A stretch of DNA of 64,000 bases from Gambelia wislizenii (GCA_030847615.1 JAUMIR010000001.1:259593187-259657186), one strand, 5' to 3'; numbered from the stretch's first letter, positions 33,939-47,200 are shown. The notes: generated by a model not told the origin, from the sequence alone. Translations and numbers: made by a program.

Positions 33939-34774
33939 TATGTAAACACTCTTAGGTAAAGGTTTTCTGGATCTGGTGATCTATTAATTTTTAATTTGTA
34001 AATAAACTTTAGAACCTTATCTCATTTTTGCCTCGGTATTTAGGACTCAGTTTAGGAAAAAGCCTGTTCAGGTACAGGTATGTGGTTCAATTCAACTTCT
34101 TTCCAATCTCTCCTATGTTCCCTTAGCATACATTTCACTCTTGTTACCAATTGCCTCCCTTCCTGATTTCTTGTTTCTGATGTATCTGAACCTAAATGTT
34201 AAAGGAATATTATGGTTGGTCCTAATGGACCAACAGTATCTACCAGCATTATGGGAGCAGAAGCATGTTGATGAACCACAGATGTACATAAGTCAACACG
34301 TCTCCAGTTCGGGCACAGTATAATGATGGGAGGTGGATGTGTTGTGCCAAACTGCCCCACCTGGAGGCAAGAACTGCCACTACCAAGCTGCAATTTTATC
34401 TGGAGTAACTTGTCAGCAAGCAAGTTTTCTAAGCACTTATCTTTGCCTTTTGTTCCCACCTTTACTTCTGGAGTTTATGCGTTTCAAGGTTTTACAGCCA
34501 AGGCTTCATTTGGGTCTTTGCAGAAAGGTCATTTTCTTTTCCTGATTTCTGTGATAGCGGAGAACAAACCTTTTGAAGTCATTTGTACACTGCAGTATCT
34601 GTATGCATCTCCCCATTTCTCCAGATCAGACAAACCTTGCAAAATGTTTACATGAAGTTTTAGGGTGGCTTTTAAAAATATAGTAGTGTGTGCTACACTA
34701 TTTTGGACTTTTCCTTCCTGCTGTTTTAGTAGCTCTTTTTAATGAATTGTTTTTTTTAATGAAATACTGTAGCC

Positions 34775-35142
34775 CAGTGGTTCTTAACCTATGGTCTATG
34801 GACCTCCAGGGGACCCTGATGTCCTCACAAGAGGGTCTATAAAGGCTTGCAGGCTGCTCGGCCCACCTCTTCCCCACAGTGGAGCAGCCATGTGACAGGA
34901 GCCAAGCCAAAGGCTGGCTGGCTTGGCCTGCACATTGCCATTCATTCACTCCAGCCACAAACTTTCAGGAAGAAGCAGGGGGAAAGTCTTCCCTCCCTCT
35001 CCAGTGCCTCTGAGGGGAAGTTTAATGGATGGTGTAATTGTATTGTTGTTGCTTTAAATCTTGAATTAAGTCTTGGGGGTTCGCAGCAACAAAAAGCTAT
35101 TTAAAGGGGGGACCCTGTTAAAGAAAAGGTTAAGAACCACCG
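34775..35142. mobile_element. hAT-type MITE
   Basis: The left end CAGTGGTTCTTAACCT pairs with the reverse complement of AGGTTAAGAACCACCG on the right. Eight-base target duplications CTGTAGCC / CTGTAGTC (34767-34774, 35143-35150) differ at one base. No coding capacity. Confidence 0.85.
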
Positions 35143-35295
35143 CTGTAGTCCCTTCCGTCTGGTGTTTTATTTTGCCTGTTTTTTTCTCAGAGGAACTCTG
35201 TACTTGGCTTTCCTCTCCCTAATATGTTCCCACATAAAACTCCCACCCCTTAGGGCAGAAAGCCTCTGTCCTTGCTGCTCATTTTCGGAAACTAA

Positions 35296-35524
35296 GTGGC
35301 CAACTCTGCACTACAAAAATAACACAGTTTGAAACTGGATTATTTGCCATGGCCCCTTCCTAGTGAATCCAGGGGTTTGTCATTTTACAAGGTTTCTCGC
35401 CCTCTCTGCCAGAGTGTTTGGTGCCTCACCAAACTATAGTACAAACCCCAGGATTCCATAGGAAGGAACCATAGCAAATAATTCAGTTTCAAACTGGGTT
35501 ATTTGGGTAGTGTGGATTTGGCCT
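35296..35524. mobile_element. Fold-back MITE (PIF/Harbinger-like, tentative)
   Basis: Arms of about 75 bases are reverse complements of each other (shared words CAGTTTGAAACTG, ATTATTTGC, TTCCTTCCTA), ending GTGGCCAACTCTGCACTAC on the left and GTAGTGTGGATTTGGCC on the right. TAA lies on both sides, which would fit a PIF/Harbinger target duplication. Confidence 0.65.
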
Positions 35525-35639
35525 AAGTGCTAAGGTGGTGGCAGTAGCAGCTGCCCTTGCCCTCTGTGGTGACGACTGATGGACCCTACTTGCGTTCCCA
35601 GCAACTGACCATCCACACATGGCAGAATATCTACAAAGC

Positions 35640-36383
35640 TATAGATTTTCCTTGGGGTTTTTCCGGGCTGCGTGGCCGTGTTCTGGAAGAGTTTCTTTCT
35701 GATGTTTTGCCTGCATGTGTGGCTGGCATCTGCAGAGAATGGTGGCATGTGGGTATGTGGGGTTTATATACTGTGAACCCCTGTTGGGGAGGATATGTAA
35801 ATTTGTGTACAGTTGTCCCTTCACATTTGCTGGGGTTTGGTTCCAGGACCCCCGTGAATACCCAAATCCGTGAATACTCAAATCCCATTATACGCAATGA
35901 CATAGCAAAATGGTGTCCCTTATCTAAGATGGCAAAACCAAGCTTTGCTTTTTGGATTATTATTTTTTAAAGTATATTTTCAAGCCACGAATACTTAAAA
36001 CCGTGAATGCCAAATCCATGAATGTGGAGGGACAACTGTAATTGAAAGGCTAGTTTCTGGGTGGAGATATGTAAGGAGGATTAGTGTCTGTTTGGCTAAT
36101 GGTTGGCTAATGGCCTATTATCTGCTAACCCTCTATTCCACTAATCCTCCTTGCATATCTCCCCCAGAAACTAGCCTTTCAATTACACAAATTTACATAT
36201 ACTCCCCAACAGGGCTTCACAATATATAAACTCCACACACACTCCTACCCAACCATTCTCTGAGGATGCCAGCCACAGATGCAGGCGAAACGTCAGAAAG
36301 AAAATATCCCAGAACACGGCCTCACAGCCCGGAAAAAAACCAAGGAAAACCTATGGATGCCGGCCGTGAAAGCCTTCGACTTC
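35640..36383. mobile_element. Large fold-back element with a nested MITE
   Basis: The two arms, 35640-35809 plus 36039-36085 and about 36137-36383, are reverse complements over roughly 215 bases (shared words TTCCGGGCTG, GGCCGTGTTCTGG, TGTGGCTGGCATC, CTGTTGGGGAG, GGCTAGTTTCTGG). The loop is about 50 bases. A 13-base direct repeat ATATCTACAAAGC flanks the whole (35627-35639 and 36384-36396), so it inserted as a unit. A TA-flanked MITE later jumped into the left arm. It ends about 50 bases before the PGAP1 CpG island. Confidence 0.75.
35810..36038. mobile_element. TA-flanked MITE nested in a fold-back arm
   Basis: CAGTTGTCCCTTCACATTTG against the reverse complement of AATGTGGAGGGACAACTG, TA flanks at 35808-35809 and 36039-36040. 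Nearly the same as the copy at 62281 in opposite orientation. Removing it restores the fold-back symmetry. Confidence 0.9.
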
Positions 36384-36429
36384 ATATCTACAAAGCATTT
36401 CTCCCTTAAGAGGCCGACTCTCCCCAAAG

Positions 36430-37045
36430 AAGAAGCCTCACACCGGCACTGCTTTGCTGCCAAAATGGCGACCACAGCACCCCACCCCTCTTTCTCTCTG
36501 ACCCCGCCTCAGTCAGGAAACTCCCCGAAATGGTGGCTGGTGGTGGTGGTGGTGGTGGAGGAGAAGGCGCTGTGGACTCCCTTCCGACCTTCCCAACATG
36601 GCGGCGGATTTTTTCCCGCCTTCTTGTCTTTCCCTTCAACTTTTGAAGCTGAGCTCCTCCCTTCTCCTCCTCCTCCTCCTCTCTCGCCCAGGCACAGCTC
36701 CCGGCTTGGTGCTCCGCCCTGCCCGGCAAGGCCAGGCAAGGCAAGGCAAGGGCGGCCCTTGTGGGCGGGCGTCGCTGGCTGCGAGTGTGTTGGAGCCGGG
36801 GCGAGGGCTGAGGCGAGAGCCGGCAGAGGCGAGGCCGGAGACCGTGGCCATGGGCGACGTGTGGCGGGCGGCCAAGGTCCCTGGCGGAGCCGCTGTCCCC
36901 ACCGCTGTGGCGGCCGCCTTTTACGGGGCGCTGGTGGCTCTGGTGCTGCTGGGCGCCCGGGATGTGTTTTTCCAGTACGAGGAGAACCGGTGCAGCATGA
37001 CCTACATGTTCGAGTATCCCGAGTACCTGGTGAGCAGCTGAGAGG
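36430..37045 (+). promoter_or_regulatory. PGAP1: CpG-island promoter of PGAP1
   Basis: GC and CpG content rise sharply from about 36,430 and fall after the first exon donor. Two GGGCGG (Sp1-type) boxes lie at 36750-36755 and 36763-36768. Two YY1-type motifs (AAnATGGCG) lie at 36462-36472 and 36595-36605; such motifs are typically close to transcription starts of housekeeping genes. There is no clear TATA box. The start of transcription is not determinable here. Fold-back repeats abut the island on the left. Confidence 0.75.
36850..37029 (+). CDS. PGAP1: PGAP1 coding exon 1 (N-terminus and first membrane segment)
   Basis: The ATG at 36850 is in a strong Kozak context (GTGGCCATGG). It encodes 60 residues: an Ala/Val/Leu-rich membrane segment ([18 protein letters not shown]), then [20 protein letters not shown], the family's conserved lumenal start. 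The donor GTGAGC starts at 37030. The reading frame is open upstream to an ATG at 36598 in the GC-rich leader, but the family starts just before the membrane segment, so 36850 is preferred. Confidence 0.9.
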
Positions 37046-37049
37046 ACGG

Positions 37050-37083
<34 letters not shown>

Positions 37084-40000
37084 GTGCACTTTCCTGTCAG
37101 AAAGATTCTGCCAGCCTCGGTTAGGAAGGAAAGGACATAGAATCATAGAGTTGGAAGAGACCTCAAAGGCCATCTAGTCCAACCCCCTGCCATGCAGGAA
37201 CACCCAAAGCATTCCCCACAGATAGCCATCCAGCCTCTGTTTTAAAACCTCCAAAGAAGGAGACTCCACCGTACTCCTTCCATTGCCAAACAGCTGTTAC
37301 TGTCAGGACGTTCTTCCTAATGTTTAGGTGGACTCCCTTTTCCTGTAGTTTGAACCCCTGCTCCATGTCCTAGTTTCTGGAGCTGCAGAAAACAAGCCTG
37401 CTCCATCCTCAGTATGACATCCCTTCAAATACTTAGATATGGCTATCATGTCCCCTCTTAACCTTCTCTTCTCCAGGCTAAACATGCCCAGCTCCCTAAA
37501 CCGCTCCTCATAGGGCATAAATGGCTTCCAGACCTCCCACCATTTTGGTCACCCTCCTCAGGACATGATCCTGCTTCTCAATATCCTTCTTGCAACTTTG
37601 AAGAAGACCCCTCGCTTGATGCCCCCCAACCATCCCACCCAGCTCCCTCCTTTTCCTACACAAGCAGAGTGGCCGTGCCTTCAGGACCACAACAATCTCT
37701 TTGGCGCCTCTTGCTCACCTTGCTGGGCTGGGGTGGCCAGTGGCGAAAGAAGACAGGGCTCCTGTGCCTTGAATGGCTTGGTAGTGCCGAGGGGGATATT
37801 TCAGCCAGGCTGCTTTGTGGTGGCCCCACTGCAGAGTCAACCCCTGCCAGCATCCTCTCTTTTCTATGCCACAGTCAAAGGTGCAGGAGCTCTGTTTCCT
37901 CTTTCACCTCTTGGCCACTGCATATTTGTGTACGAGAGCATTCACGTCCAGGTGGTACAGGTATACTGTGCAATTATAACTTTTTCTACCCTGCTTTAAT
38001 GAGCCTCTGCCTTGTTCTTTGCTTCCATGGCTCCATACTTCATGAGATCTGAAGTGTGACTGCTCAGAAATCACTTCATGTTGTGTAGGGCTTGCTGCCT
38101 GATTTTTGTGAATAGATAGAATTGCGGTCTAAAACGGAGATCATGACTGAAGGACTAAACCCACTTGCATGGAGTAACTCTTGTTAAGCTCAAAGGGACA
38201 TCTCCCAGTAAGGATACTATACATTTGAAATATGATTAGAAGCTGTAGATCCTGACAGCTCTTTACTTGGAAGTAACTGCCACTGAATTTAATAGGACTC
38301 AACAGTAAGGAAGGCTCAGCCTCCTTTGTCATATATAGATCGACCCAGATAAGTGCACATGCACACATGTCCATGTTGATCTCCTCTAGAGATCCAGAGC
38401 CTAGTTTGAGTGGGAATGAAGGATTCGGGATTTAGCATGTGTTCTGAGGGTCATCTGTTTAAGATGTAGACAGATAATAGTCTGTAGTAACTAGTTTTTC
38501 TTTCATAAATATGGAAAAGGTGCAGAATGTCCAGATGACATGTCTTCCAGGTCACCTTAAGGCTCGGCATCTTTATCACTAGAGATGGACTTCTGAATTT
38601 GCTGCTCAGTTACTTGTTTGATTGTGAGGAGGGTGTGGGTGTTAAAGAGTAAGGTTTAACTTAATCCCATTCTAAGTGGACTTTAAGTAAATAATCTCAA
38701 TTATGCGAGCATCAAGTGAGTTATTTCTCTGCCAGTATGAACTCTACGTTTCTTTTTCCCAGAGGATATTATGTCTATCTTTTAGTTTCTTTTCTTAGGA
38801 GAGTTCTCCAGCGGTCTTCTTCTGGCATAAGAGGCTTTATCTGATGTTGATTCAGATAGGCTGATCAAAATGCATTTGATCTTTTAAAACCCAGGACATG
38901 ATCCCAAGTTGTGTTGCAGGATATACTTCTAAGATTTTATCCTTTTCATCCTATTCTTTCTTGTGGTCAGCTCCTGCTGCTCCTTGTCTTCTTTCAGAGG
39001 TTGACTATGGAAACAGTGTAAAAGGGAAAGCTCTGTGTGTATACATGCATGCACACGAGGAGTCTAGCAGCACCATTAAGAGTGATTTATTTCAGCAGGA
39101 GCTTTCATAGATTTCAGTCCATTTCTTCAGATGCACTGATGGAGTACAATATTAAAGGCACAGGCATTTGACTTATCATTGCCAAGGTTATGTGCCAATT
39201 ATGAGCCATGACCTACCCGGTGCGGAAACTGGTATGATGACAAGGTTCCTGACTCTTTAACAGGGAGAATTCTAAGGATGGAATAATATGTCAGAGATGA
39301 GAATAGCTCTCTAAAATATCCCCTTGCTAAAATATCTCCTTTTGCATATCCACCTTTTGTTTTTCTAGTCACCTAGGTATGGGCGGTATCTCATTCTAGC
39401 TCTTACTCATCCCTTTATCGTGAATTATAAAACACTAGTGCTCATTATCACTTATAAGTATCTCTTCTGCTGTCTGAAGAAGGGATCTTCACATCATTCA
39501 GCACATAGTCGCATTATCTGAAGGTTGTTCAACTCTGCCCTTTCAAAATATTTTTATTTATTTTTAACAAGCATACGATGTCCCTTCACAGAGCCAGTGT
39601 GATGCAGTGGTTTGTGTGTTGGACTATGACTCTGGAGACCAGGGTTCAAATCTCGCTTGGAAATGGAAACCTGCTGGTTCACCTTGGGCAAGTCACACTC
39701 TCTCAGCCTCAGAGGGAGGCAAAAGCAAACTCCCTCTGAACAAATCTTGCCATGATAGGTTAATTTTTGGGTTGTCACAAGGTGGAAACGACTTGAAGCC
39801 ACACAACATCAGTGTTCTTTCACCACCAAGATCGGTGAAAGGTTAAAGATTAACAACAAAATACAATAAAACAAAAAATGAGGGTGGTAAAGTAGAGCCA
39901 TACTACTATGTTAAAAATAGTGTTCCTGAGCAAGTTAAAATGTTTTAATCAGACACCTGAAAAATATTTGTTTGAAGCTTTATTAATACATTTCTGCCTA

Positions 40001-41203
40001 ACCCCCCCCCCCGGTTCTTTGTAGTAGCTATGTAGAAGAGCCTAAATATTCTAAAGGCACCAGATCCCATCTGATCTTGGCAGCTAAGCAAGGTCAGCCT
40101 TTCTTAGTACTTGGATAGGAGACTGCCAATGAATACCAGGTGCTGTAGACTCTATTTCAGATGAAAGAACTGGCAAACCTACCTCTGTGTATGTATTCCT
40201 TGCTTAAGAAAACCCTATGAAATTCATGGGGTCACCACAAGTTGACAGGTGACTTGAAGGGGCACATGCATGCGCGCGCACATGTTCTATAGAACATTAT
40301 TTAAAATCCATTTTAAAAGTCAGTCTTTAAAATCAAAGGCTGGGTGGAATAATATGTTTTTGACCACCCAAAGGATGGAGCCAGCCTTACTTTCCTTAAA
40401 AGGGAATGCCACAAATGAGGTTTGCTTGAGGAATAGGTACTGTATGTTTTGTGCACTCACCAACCTAGTCTTTTGGGGTGCTGGAACAGAGAAGAGGGCC
40501 TTGATTGAAGATTTCAGATTCCAGGCAGACACATACAAGAAGAGATAGTCTTTCAGGTATCCTGGCCCCAACAATTTGGGAAAACCAGGGGATCAGACAT
40601 TGCTGTTATTGGGGTGGCATTCCAGAGTTGGGGTGGCACTGCACAAAAGGTCCTCTTCTTTGTGCCTTCATAAAGCATTAATCTTACCAATAGCAATCAG
40701 AGAAGGGCTTCCTCATCCAATGGTTGTGATGCATGAGCTAGTCATTGTGTGGGACAAGCTCCCCACTTAAGATATTTGGATCCCAAGCTCTTTCGTTTTA
40801 TGCTCCTGTGTTTCACACACTCCTGCTTTTCCATAAACCTGTCCATTGTGAGATGCCTTGTGGATTTTGCCTCAGAATCTCACTTCTCTGTGATTTACTC
40901 TATGCTGATGCTACTTCTTACTTGAAAGAACAGATACATAAGAGCCTCTGGGCATTGCAACTTTACATTGGACCACACTGACTACGGTATATACAGTACA
41001 GTTGCCACTTGAAGGCCATCTCTTTCAGGCTTACTGTCCGTGGCCTAATCCTGTGGTTTTTTGCAAGGTGCTCTGAAGGGTGATATCCTTAGAGTAACAT
41101 GCAATTCTTTACATGATTACTCAAAAGTAAGCCCCACAGATTTAAATGATGCTTAGGTCCAGATCTATAGGTGTAGGACTATAGCCAAAGCCACTTACCA
41201 TAT

Positions 41204-41253
<50 letters not shown>

Positions 41254-44200
41254 AAATGACATGTCTTGGAGGCAACTTCCTTATGGTTGAGGGTATAAAC
41301 TTTGACATGACCTAAATTTTATGAGGGGGAGAGGGATGGACATTCTCTTTCCCCATTGGGGTTGCTTGTGCACTTTTGTTGAATTAAGAGCAGGAACCAA
41401 CATAAGCATTGTGAAAAACTGAAAATTAAAAGGCTTGAGAGAGGACACCCACACAGTCTTCTGCACCTAATGGGTTGTAATTTGGGTGTTGAAATCTGCA
41501 TCAGCCTTGGGATCGTCAGTGTAATAACAGCTAGGTTTCGTGTACATTGGGTGTGGGAGTGTCAACTGTATAAAAGGCTTTGCTGCAGATTGAAAGGGAA
41601 AAATTAAATATTGTTCCTATTTCTGTAGGAAGCGGCAATACAGCAAGCATCTGCTTTTAAAACAAGGTTTTAAAAGGTAGTCACTTGCTCCAAATGTTTC
41701 TTCCTTCCATGCAGCACATTCTCCTCACAAGCCTGTCAGTTAATTTTAAAACTTTGTTATTAAAAATCTACTTGCACTTGGAATTAAATTGCCCAGGAGC
41801 TTGTTGAGTGGGAGATATTTGGAAGGAATATTTTCAGGGCATGGAAGTAGTGGTTTCAAAGTTTCTTTACCTATTCTTGTAAATTTCGGGGGGGGGGGAT
41901 AATGCTGGAGGCGAGAAGCACAAGCAAGTGTAACGGGGCAGCAGCTTTGTTCATATATAAAGAGGGAAAAACTACACGTTACCACAGATAAATTGAACAT
42001 GGTTCGGCAACACCTCTCCCCAAGTATTGTCAATCAGATGCGATTTCCCCAGAAACTCTTGCAGATGTAATTGCGAGTTAGGCAATACAGTTTCTGGCCT
42101 AATATTTCTCAGGCAGAAAACTGTCATAGTCTCTAGTTTTGCTGTATTTCGTTTCCATTTGATTTTGAGATATATTCTCTTTATATGTATGCCATATATC
42201 TGATATTTTATTTACAGTGAGCCCTCAACCTTTGTGGGGGTTAGGGGTGGAGGACCCCTGCAAAAGTAGAAAAAATGCAAATATAGGCCTGCTATATTTT
42301 TTTTACCTGAGAGAACACTTCTCTAGTAATCTCTAGATCCTTCAGCACGATTCTGTGGTCAACGTCTGGCAGAAGCATACCATAGAATCATGCTGGAGGA
42401 CCTAGAAAATGTTTATAGAGAGAACATATTTAGTAATCCACAAATAGTCAAATCTGCGGGGGTTTGGTTCCCAGACTTACCGTGGATACCAGAAACTGCA
42501 GACAATAATGACCCCTATTAAAATAAAGGACTTCCAGAAAAAACATACTGTAGAGTTGTGTTGGAGGACCTAGAATGTGGCTAGAGAGGACACCTCTCTA
42601 GCTATTTTCCAGTGCAAATCTATGGTATGTGTGCCCTATTTTGTGTCCCGCAGATAACTGAAACTGTGGATGTTGATTCTGTGTATAGGGGGATCCTACT
42701 ATACTTACTGATGAAATGGAGTCCCTGACAGTTTGTGCCATAATACACTCTTAAAGTACCAGAGAATTCTTTAAAAGAGTATGGGCATGAAGGATGTACC
42801 ATGTCATTCAGGTCTTGTGTGGATGCTACATCTTAGGGCTGGCAATTGTGCGATCCTCCAGTTGTTACTGACCTGCAGCTCCCAGTAGCCCTAGCCAATG
42901 CTTTTAGTGCTGAGGAATGCTGAGAGCTGTGTTCACCAATGACCAACCAGTTTCTATGTTCTTTTAAAATCTGACTATCGACATGGGCAGCATTTTGCTC
43001 ATACTACATAGTGATCAAATGTAAAGTGAACTTTCACAATAACAGTATGATCTCCATATGATCATCAGGTTTGGCAGAATCCTGAAGTTGAAATGCTAAC
43101 GTCTGTATTTGAGCCATGCAGCCAGCTTGACCACATCGCAAACTGAAGTGGGCTGATTCGGACCAGCCCACATTGGGTCCAGCTCCCCTCCTGCCCTCTT
43201 CTGTGGCATTTTTTTTACATGATGTTGCTGTACATCATTTTAGAGAGACAGTGTCTGGCCTTCTTTTACTACTATGTAATAAACTGTACTTTGGATCACC
43301 AAACTGGTCCAAATCGATCTGGACGAAGCCTAAAATTTCTACACACATACAAACAATGGGGGGTTCTTCCTGTGGCTTCAGAATTTCCAGAAATTTTACA
43401 TTTTGAAACCCTCCTTTCTTTATCCTATCTTACTCTTTATATTTGCTATTTGAGTGAGTTGTCTGTATTGGTCTCTGTTTTAGTAGTTGTTTTATTAGTT
43501 AGTAACACTTCATTGACCCACTTAAGCACCAGCACTGCCACCCCGATTTTGGTCCTAGTTTTTTAATGTTCAGTTTGATTTTTATTTCTCTCTTGTGTCT
43601 TTTTACTGTCTCGTGTAGCCTTTTTGGTTTCTCAGTGCAAGTCAATAGGAGGTACCAAGAACTGGAATGTTCAAATTTTGATTTTGATTGGGATCCAAAT
43701 CAGGTTTAATTGAACCTGAAGTTAATTAAGGCCCTATCTGATTCAGGTCAGAAGGCCCTTGTATAGTTCTAGTCTGCAGTCCCAATACTTGATTTATGTA
43801 AACATATTTTCCAGTAAGGAGAGCCCTAAAAATTGTAGGTTTTAAGTTAAAATGTGTTTAATGTTTTCTTTGTTTTACAACTTGATGATTTGCACCTTAT
43901 GTTAAACCAGTTATTTTGGCTTAACAAACTATGATATGCATGAGCAGCATGCTACTGATATCTTAAAAATAGCCTGGACTTTGTGACTGACAAGCAAAAC
44001 TCCATTTGAATCGTAATATTGTAAGTAATTAAACTTGGGATTTTACTTGCTTAAAATTAATATAATACCTTTATAGTAATCTCCAGTCATTAAGCTTCAG
44101 ATACATTTATACATACTAACCAGCAACAGGTTAGACAACATGGATGTAAAACCTACTTAAGATATCAACATAGTCTCTACATCTGTTCTGGCAACACCGT

Positions 44201-47200
44201 TATAGGACCTAACAAATGTATGCAATATATTGGGCTTGGCCAGACTTTTATTCACTTGCTCATTTTTTAATGGGATATGTACCATGCTCTACCAACAGTG
44301 TCCTTGTACATTCTGCATAGGGCAAACAAAATATTCTCTGTGTAAAAGAGTAAGTGGACACAATTCTTATAAATGGCAACAAACAAAAATCATTATTGGA
44401 ATATTTCAGTCTCCTAGGATATTCTTTCACTGGTTTCCAAGTGGACAGAGGAATTCTAAGGGAAGATTTAATTGGGAAACAGCTGAATGGGGGTGCATTC
44501 TAAATTCTAGTCTGTCACCAGAGGTTTGATTGAGGCAGTGATTTCTTACCACACCACATATGTTAAGAGGATGGTTTCCACAAGAAGTTTTGTGTATTGC
44601 CAATTTTTTTTTACAAAGACAACACTCATGGCTGCAGAACTGACAAACATTTTCTTGAAACCAGAATTCATTGTTTTACCTCTTCAGAGGTAATAAACTG
44701 CCTAGAAGAGATATGTGTAGTTAACAGATGCTTGTCATGCATTATTTGTGTTAATTATTGCCAGGATGCTTGAATACTGTTGTGTTTTTATACATCCAGT
44801 TTTGCTGATCCCACCCTCCCAATGATATACAGTGTGACACACACACATACACATACACACACACACACACGGCTTGAAATTTTTCTCCTACTTCTAAAAT
44901 ATATTGTGATCCACAAAAGCTGCTGGGTTTGGTAGTGAGGGAATGGATTGTTGAAAAGCAATCCAGCAAACTCCTCCCAGCTTGAGGTACACAGAGTGGG
45001 CTCTAGGGCCTTTCAACAGCTGTTTCCTTCTTCCCAAAGCTGGCCACATTGGCCTCTGCATGCCTCAAGCTGGGAGGAGTTTGCTGGGTTCCTTTTTGAC
45101 TCTCTTTAACCGCACTCTGCAAGAAACTATGATTTCCATCTTGAGAAGAGAGAAGGGCAAATTTGCTTTAGGTGAGAACTCTGTCTTCAACAGGTCCAAC
45201 AAGTTTCACTCAGCCCTATTAAGGAGAATCATGATAGAGAGATTTCTCAGCCTCCATTTGATTCCATAAATGACAGCTCTTTGGATGTATCTACAGAACA
45301 TTATATATATCACTCATCAATAGGAACAGTGTAGTAGATTTCTTGATTTCCCCTACTTTACTCCCTGATGCAAAGGTTTTCTCAGTAGAAGACCCATCAG
45401 TAAAAGACCAGTACCCTATTAAATTAATTATTCAGGTGGTAGTAGAGCCACCTTGGAAGAAAACTTATACATTTGAGATGGTCACAACTGACAAGAGTCT
45501 GCTCATATAGCCTGAATCTTTTAGTGCTGAGGTCATAGACCTGTCTATGGTCATGTTTTGTTGGGAGAGTATAATTTTGGAGGCCAATTTGGAGATTGTG
45601 GGGACTCACCAACAAGTAGTGTGTTTTCTATAAACCTTGTTTAGTCCAATCAGATTCTTCTCAAGGCTTCAGACCAGATATTGTGAATTAGTTCAACAGA
45701 GAATATAGGAATATGAAAAGGGAATTAATCAGATTCATTAGACGTGTCAAAAGGAATAGGTCACACAATTCACATAAGAGTTTGATCTAAAAACAATCCT
45801 AATATAAGGTTTATTGAAGAGAAAGAAAGCTGTATAAGACAAAGATGGATGGATTGGCATCTGGCTGTAAGACAAATGGATGAGGTAGAATTTTAGAATA
45901 TGGCTGTGATAATGTGAGACTCCATCTCCCATTATCTGCAAGCTCGGCAATCAGGTAAACAAACTAGGGTCTGGAGAGGGGTGGCACCTTTGGGGCCAGC
46001 ATCATCACTGATGTCACACGTCAGCAGGGGCAAAATGACAAATCAAGATCTTCCAATATACTACCTCTGGACCATGAGGCAGAGAGAGAACAAAGGGGGT
46101 CCTGAGATGGGCACATCGCATCTCAGGCAGACATGAACAAAGAACAAAGGACCCTGAAATTGAACTTCATCTCTGTTACGCTAGCCCAGCCCCGCACTCT
46201 GTGCATGCACACCGGCACAGACTTGAGAGGCAAGGCTTGCGCGTGTGTTTACAATCAGCTCAAGAGTGCTTCCACTGAGAACCTCTACACTGACCTTTCT
46301 GAGACACACTTCCCAGAGATTCCTCTAGCCTGGAAATCCCAGAAACTATGTCTCTCTTTCAGTAGCTGCCACCACTCATTGAGTTGCCCCCCTTTTCACA
46401 TAGCGCAGTGAGAAGCTGTGCAGGATCTCTGATTAACCAGTGGAGCTACTTGCCACTATAGAACAAACCAGCTCCTCCCTCCTACCCCCAGAGAGAGGGA
46501 AATGTAGCAATGACCAAGAGATAAGGCGCATTCAGCATTAGCTTATAGGAAGATTAGAAAAAGCTCATTTTATTCAAGCAAGTTCAAGGCATGTAAATCT
46601 CTTATGAGGGCAGGTACCTTCCATGCCCCCAGGTACACTTTAGAGTTACAGAAATAGCAAAAGTATTAAATCAAAGCATTCAGTTATATTCAGCCAAAGT
46701 TTAAGAAAATAACATAAAAATGCCCTGACGCAACATCTAATACAGTCCCTAAAGATTCTACTCACAACATGCAGTCTTCTGATGGATTCAGATGGAAGGC
46801 TGGAGCCCGTAGATGTGCCAGGCTGGCTCACAGCATCTTTCCATTGTTAAGTCCGTTGTCCTCTCATCTTTCCAAGAGACATAAGGTGTTGTCTCAAGGT
46901 GTTCCTTTTGTGTGTGTCACACAATGTGAGCCATGTGCTCATACAAAGCATTTATACCTTATTTGGAATTGCCACCCTGTCATTCCTGATTGGTCAAGTC
47001 TGCCTCTGGTGATCTGACATCATGATGATGCTGAACCAGGAGATGCCCTTCACCTCCCACCTTTGGCACCTTTAACCTTTAACCCTTTGTTTACCTGATG
47101 TCCTGCTGGCAGGACAATTGCTGCTTGCAGATAATGGGACATGTGGTTCTTGCAGAATGATGGGAGTGCCACCACCTTTGCAGGATGATAGGACTGCCTT

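Noticed and set aside
36279..37173. Long open frames on both strands across the CpG island (281 aa on +, 255 aa on -)
   Set aside because: They follow the low stop frequency of GC-rich DNA. The + frame is out of phase with PGAP1 exon 1, crosses its donor, and has simple-sequence composition.
40057..40152. 5S rRNA gene
   Set aside because: The 5' third is missing, many substitutions are present, and it continues into a SINE tail without a terminator.
42620..42802. Small open frames across MITEs and microsatellites in PGAP1 intron 1
   Set aside because: Chance frames; no splice sites or conserved protein features.
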